DNA of 20,617 nt from an uncultured Fastidiosipila sp. GTDB lineage: Bacteria > Bacillota > Clostridia > Saccharofermentanales > Fastidiosipilaceae. This document shows positions 19,857-20,617 of the stretch, piece by piece (positions within the stretch are counted from its first letter, which is position 1; each line of letters starts with the position of its first letter). Where the stretch lies: positions 1-20,617 of the forward strand of contig CALLQJ010000430.1 in NCBI GenBank assembly GCA_938014865.1. Direction: 5' to 3'. Below the pieces are notes generated by a model. The model worked only from the letters and a program-made list of their open reading frames with translations, made no database searches and was not told the DNA's origin. The position numbers and the translations under genes were made by a program.

Positions 19857-20617
19857 TTGGAAAATAAAGCAGAAGATCAGAAAAATCAGGCACAGATCAT
19901 TCATATTGCCGCCCGCGAGCTGGCCGAAACCGTCTACCGCAGGGGGGGCTTGAGTCCGCTGAATTACAGGTCACTCAGCGCCCGTGAAGGAACAAGGACG
20001 CATCAGGCCTTTGCTGCCGGTCTGCGCGATCAATACCTGCAGTTTGAAGTGGAACACGAACTGAGCCTGAAAAAGACCTGGCCCGCTGATTACGGCTTTA
20101 CCCTGCCTTCCGGCAGTGAAAAATATATAGCCGGCATCGAAATAAGCGGGAGAGCCGATGTTTTGCTCAGGCCGCAGCGTGATCCGCGCATAAAAAGCTT
20201 TGCGCATCTGGAGGAAGAACCCGATCAGCCGTTTATTATTGAAGTCAAAACGACCGCCTCTGATCTGGGGAGACTTCCCGAAGGCGGCGAAGACGTGCAT
20301 TGGCAGCAGGCTCGTCTTTATACCTGGCTTTACTGGTCACTGGCCGCAGAAAAAGGAGAAAAGCTGCCGGAAGAGGCGTTTTTTGCTTTAGCCTATGTAT
20401 CGGCTGAAACCTTAGAGGCACGTTTTTTCTTTAAATCCGAAAGCTTTGCTTCTCTTAAAGAGTGGTTTATAAAGACTTGCGATGTTTATCTTGCCCGTGC
20501 GGCGGCGGAAGCCTCCCGCATTGAGGCAAGAAACCGTTCCATCAGGGAACTGCGCTTTCCTTATGAAACACTGCGTGAAGGACAAGGCGAATTGATCCGC
20601 ATGACCTTCGAAATGAT
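19857..20617 (+). CDS. PD-(D/E)XK nuclease domain fused to a DinG/Rad3-like helicase, N-terminal part
   Basis: The gene runs off the right edge; 253 codons are visible. The start is TTG 19857, with AAAGGA 7 nt upstream; an in-frame TGA at 19842 rules out a longer start and no ATG occurs for over 200 codons. Residues 1-225 look like a RecB/Cas4-type nuclease fold: REGTRTHQAF, then GRADVLL with the metal-binding Asp, IIEVKTT with the E-x-K pair, and WQQARLYTWLY as the Q-x3-Y motif. The end, RELRFPYETLREGQGELIRM, is the Q-motif-like opening of superfamily 2 DinG/XPD-type helicases, so an ATP-dependent 5'-3' DNA helicase is expected beyond the edge. Nuclease-helicase proteins of this kind exist in Firmicutes and act in DNA repair. 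The exact subfamily cannot be set without the rest. Confidence 0.75.
   Translation, partial: MENKAEDQKNQAQIIHIAARELAETVYRRGGLSPLNYRSLSAREGTRTHQAFAAGLRDQYLQFEVEHELSLKKTWPADYGFTLPSGSEKYIAGIEISGRADVLLRPQRDPRIKSFAHLEEEPDQPFIIEVKTTASDLGRLPEGGEDVHWQQARLYTWLYWSLAAEKGEKLPEEAFFALAYVSAETLEARFFFKSESFASLKEWFIKTCDVYLARAAAEASRIEARNRSIRELRFPYETLREGQGELIRMTFEM

Overview
The window looks like a chromosomal segment of an anaerobic, Gram-positive-type (Bacillota) gut bacterium. The reasons are strong Shine-Dalgarno sequences before almost every gene, tRNA genes with encoded CCA ends, canonical TTGACA/TATAAT promoters on the tRNA units, an oxygen-sensitive radical-SAM sulfatase maturase, glycan-active enzymes (GH42, GH95-like), a FemAB-type start at the left edge and a LafB/BgsA-like glycolipid glycosyltransferase. 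GC content by eye is moderate, except for a clearly AT-rich stretch at about 14.7-18.1 kb. I cannot place it to genus.

Layout. 1-108 is the start of a FemAB-like gene leaving the window. 222-591 is a minus-strand tRNA unit (promoter, His, Gln, Lys, terminator), followed by about 450 bp without a convincing gene. 1.05-3.05 kb holds a TauE/SafE permease and an anaerobic sulfatase maturase, both minus. 3.1-4.2 kb is a plus-strand mutY broken by an apparent small deletion with frameshift. 4.2-8.05 kb (minus) holds a GH42 beta-galactosidase, a GT4 glycosyltransferase and an overlapping YgjP-type metallopeptidase. A tRNA-Leu(CAA) gene with promoter and terminator sits at 8.15-8.36 kb.

8.36-14.63 kb (minus) is a tightly overlapping four-gene operon: a MurL-type UDP-MurNAc-L-Ala-L-Glu epimerase, a MurD-type ligase, a YegS/DgkB-like lipid kinase, and a diverged GH95-like protein. 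This is the known MurD2/MurL arrangement, in which L-Glu is attached first and then epimerised to D-Glu within the peptidoglycan precursor. The GH95-like gene carries an in-frame stop about 60 codons before its apparent ancestral end, which lies directly against a terminator.

14.89-17.86 kb is an AT-rich island with two copies of an unrecognised two-gene cassette: A, a 216-residue N-terminally membrane-anchored protein, and B, a 178/183-residue protein. Between the copies is C, a small acidic protein resembling phage-associated coiled-coil proteins. C precedes A2, and only the tail of C remains before A1. The copies form a mosaic of identical and diverged blocks. This is the best candidate here for an undescribed system, but its function cannot be read from the sequence.

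18.1-18.69 kb carries tRNA-Met, tRNA-Tyr and tRNA-Leu(CAG) on the plus strand. It is followed by a convergent zinc-ribbon/DUF4234-type membrane protein with a Q/Y-rich linker (minus). The window ends in a TTG-started plus-strand gene with an N-terminal PD-(D/E)XK nuclease domain leading into what looks like a DinG/Rad3-type helicase.
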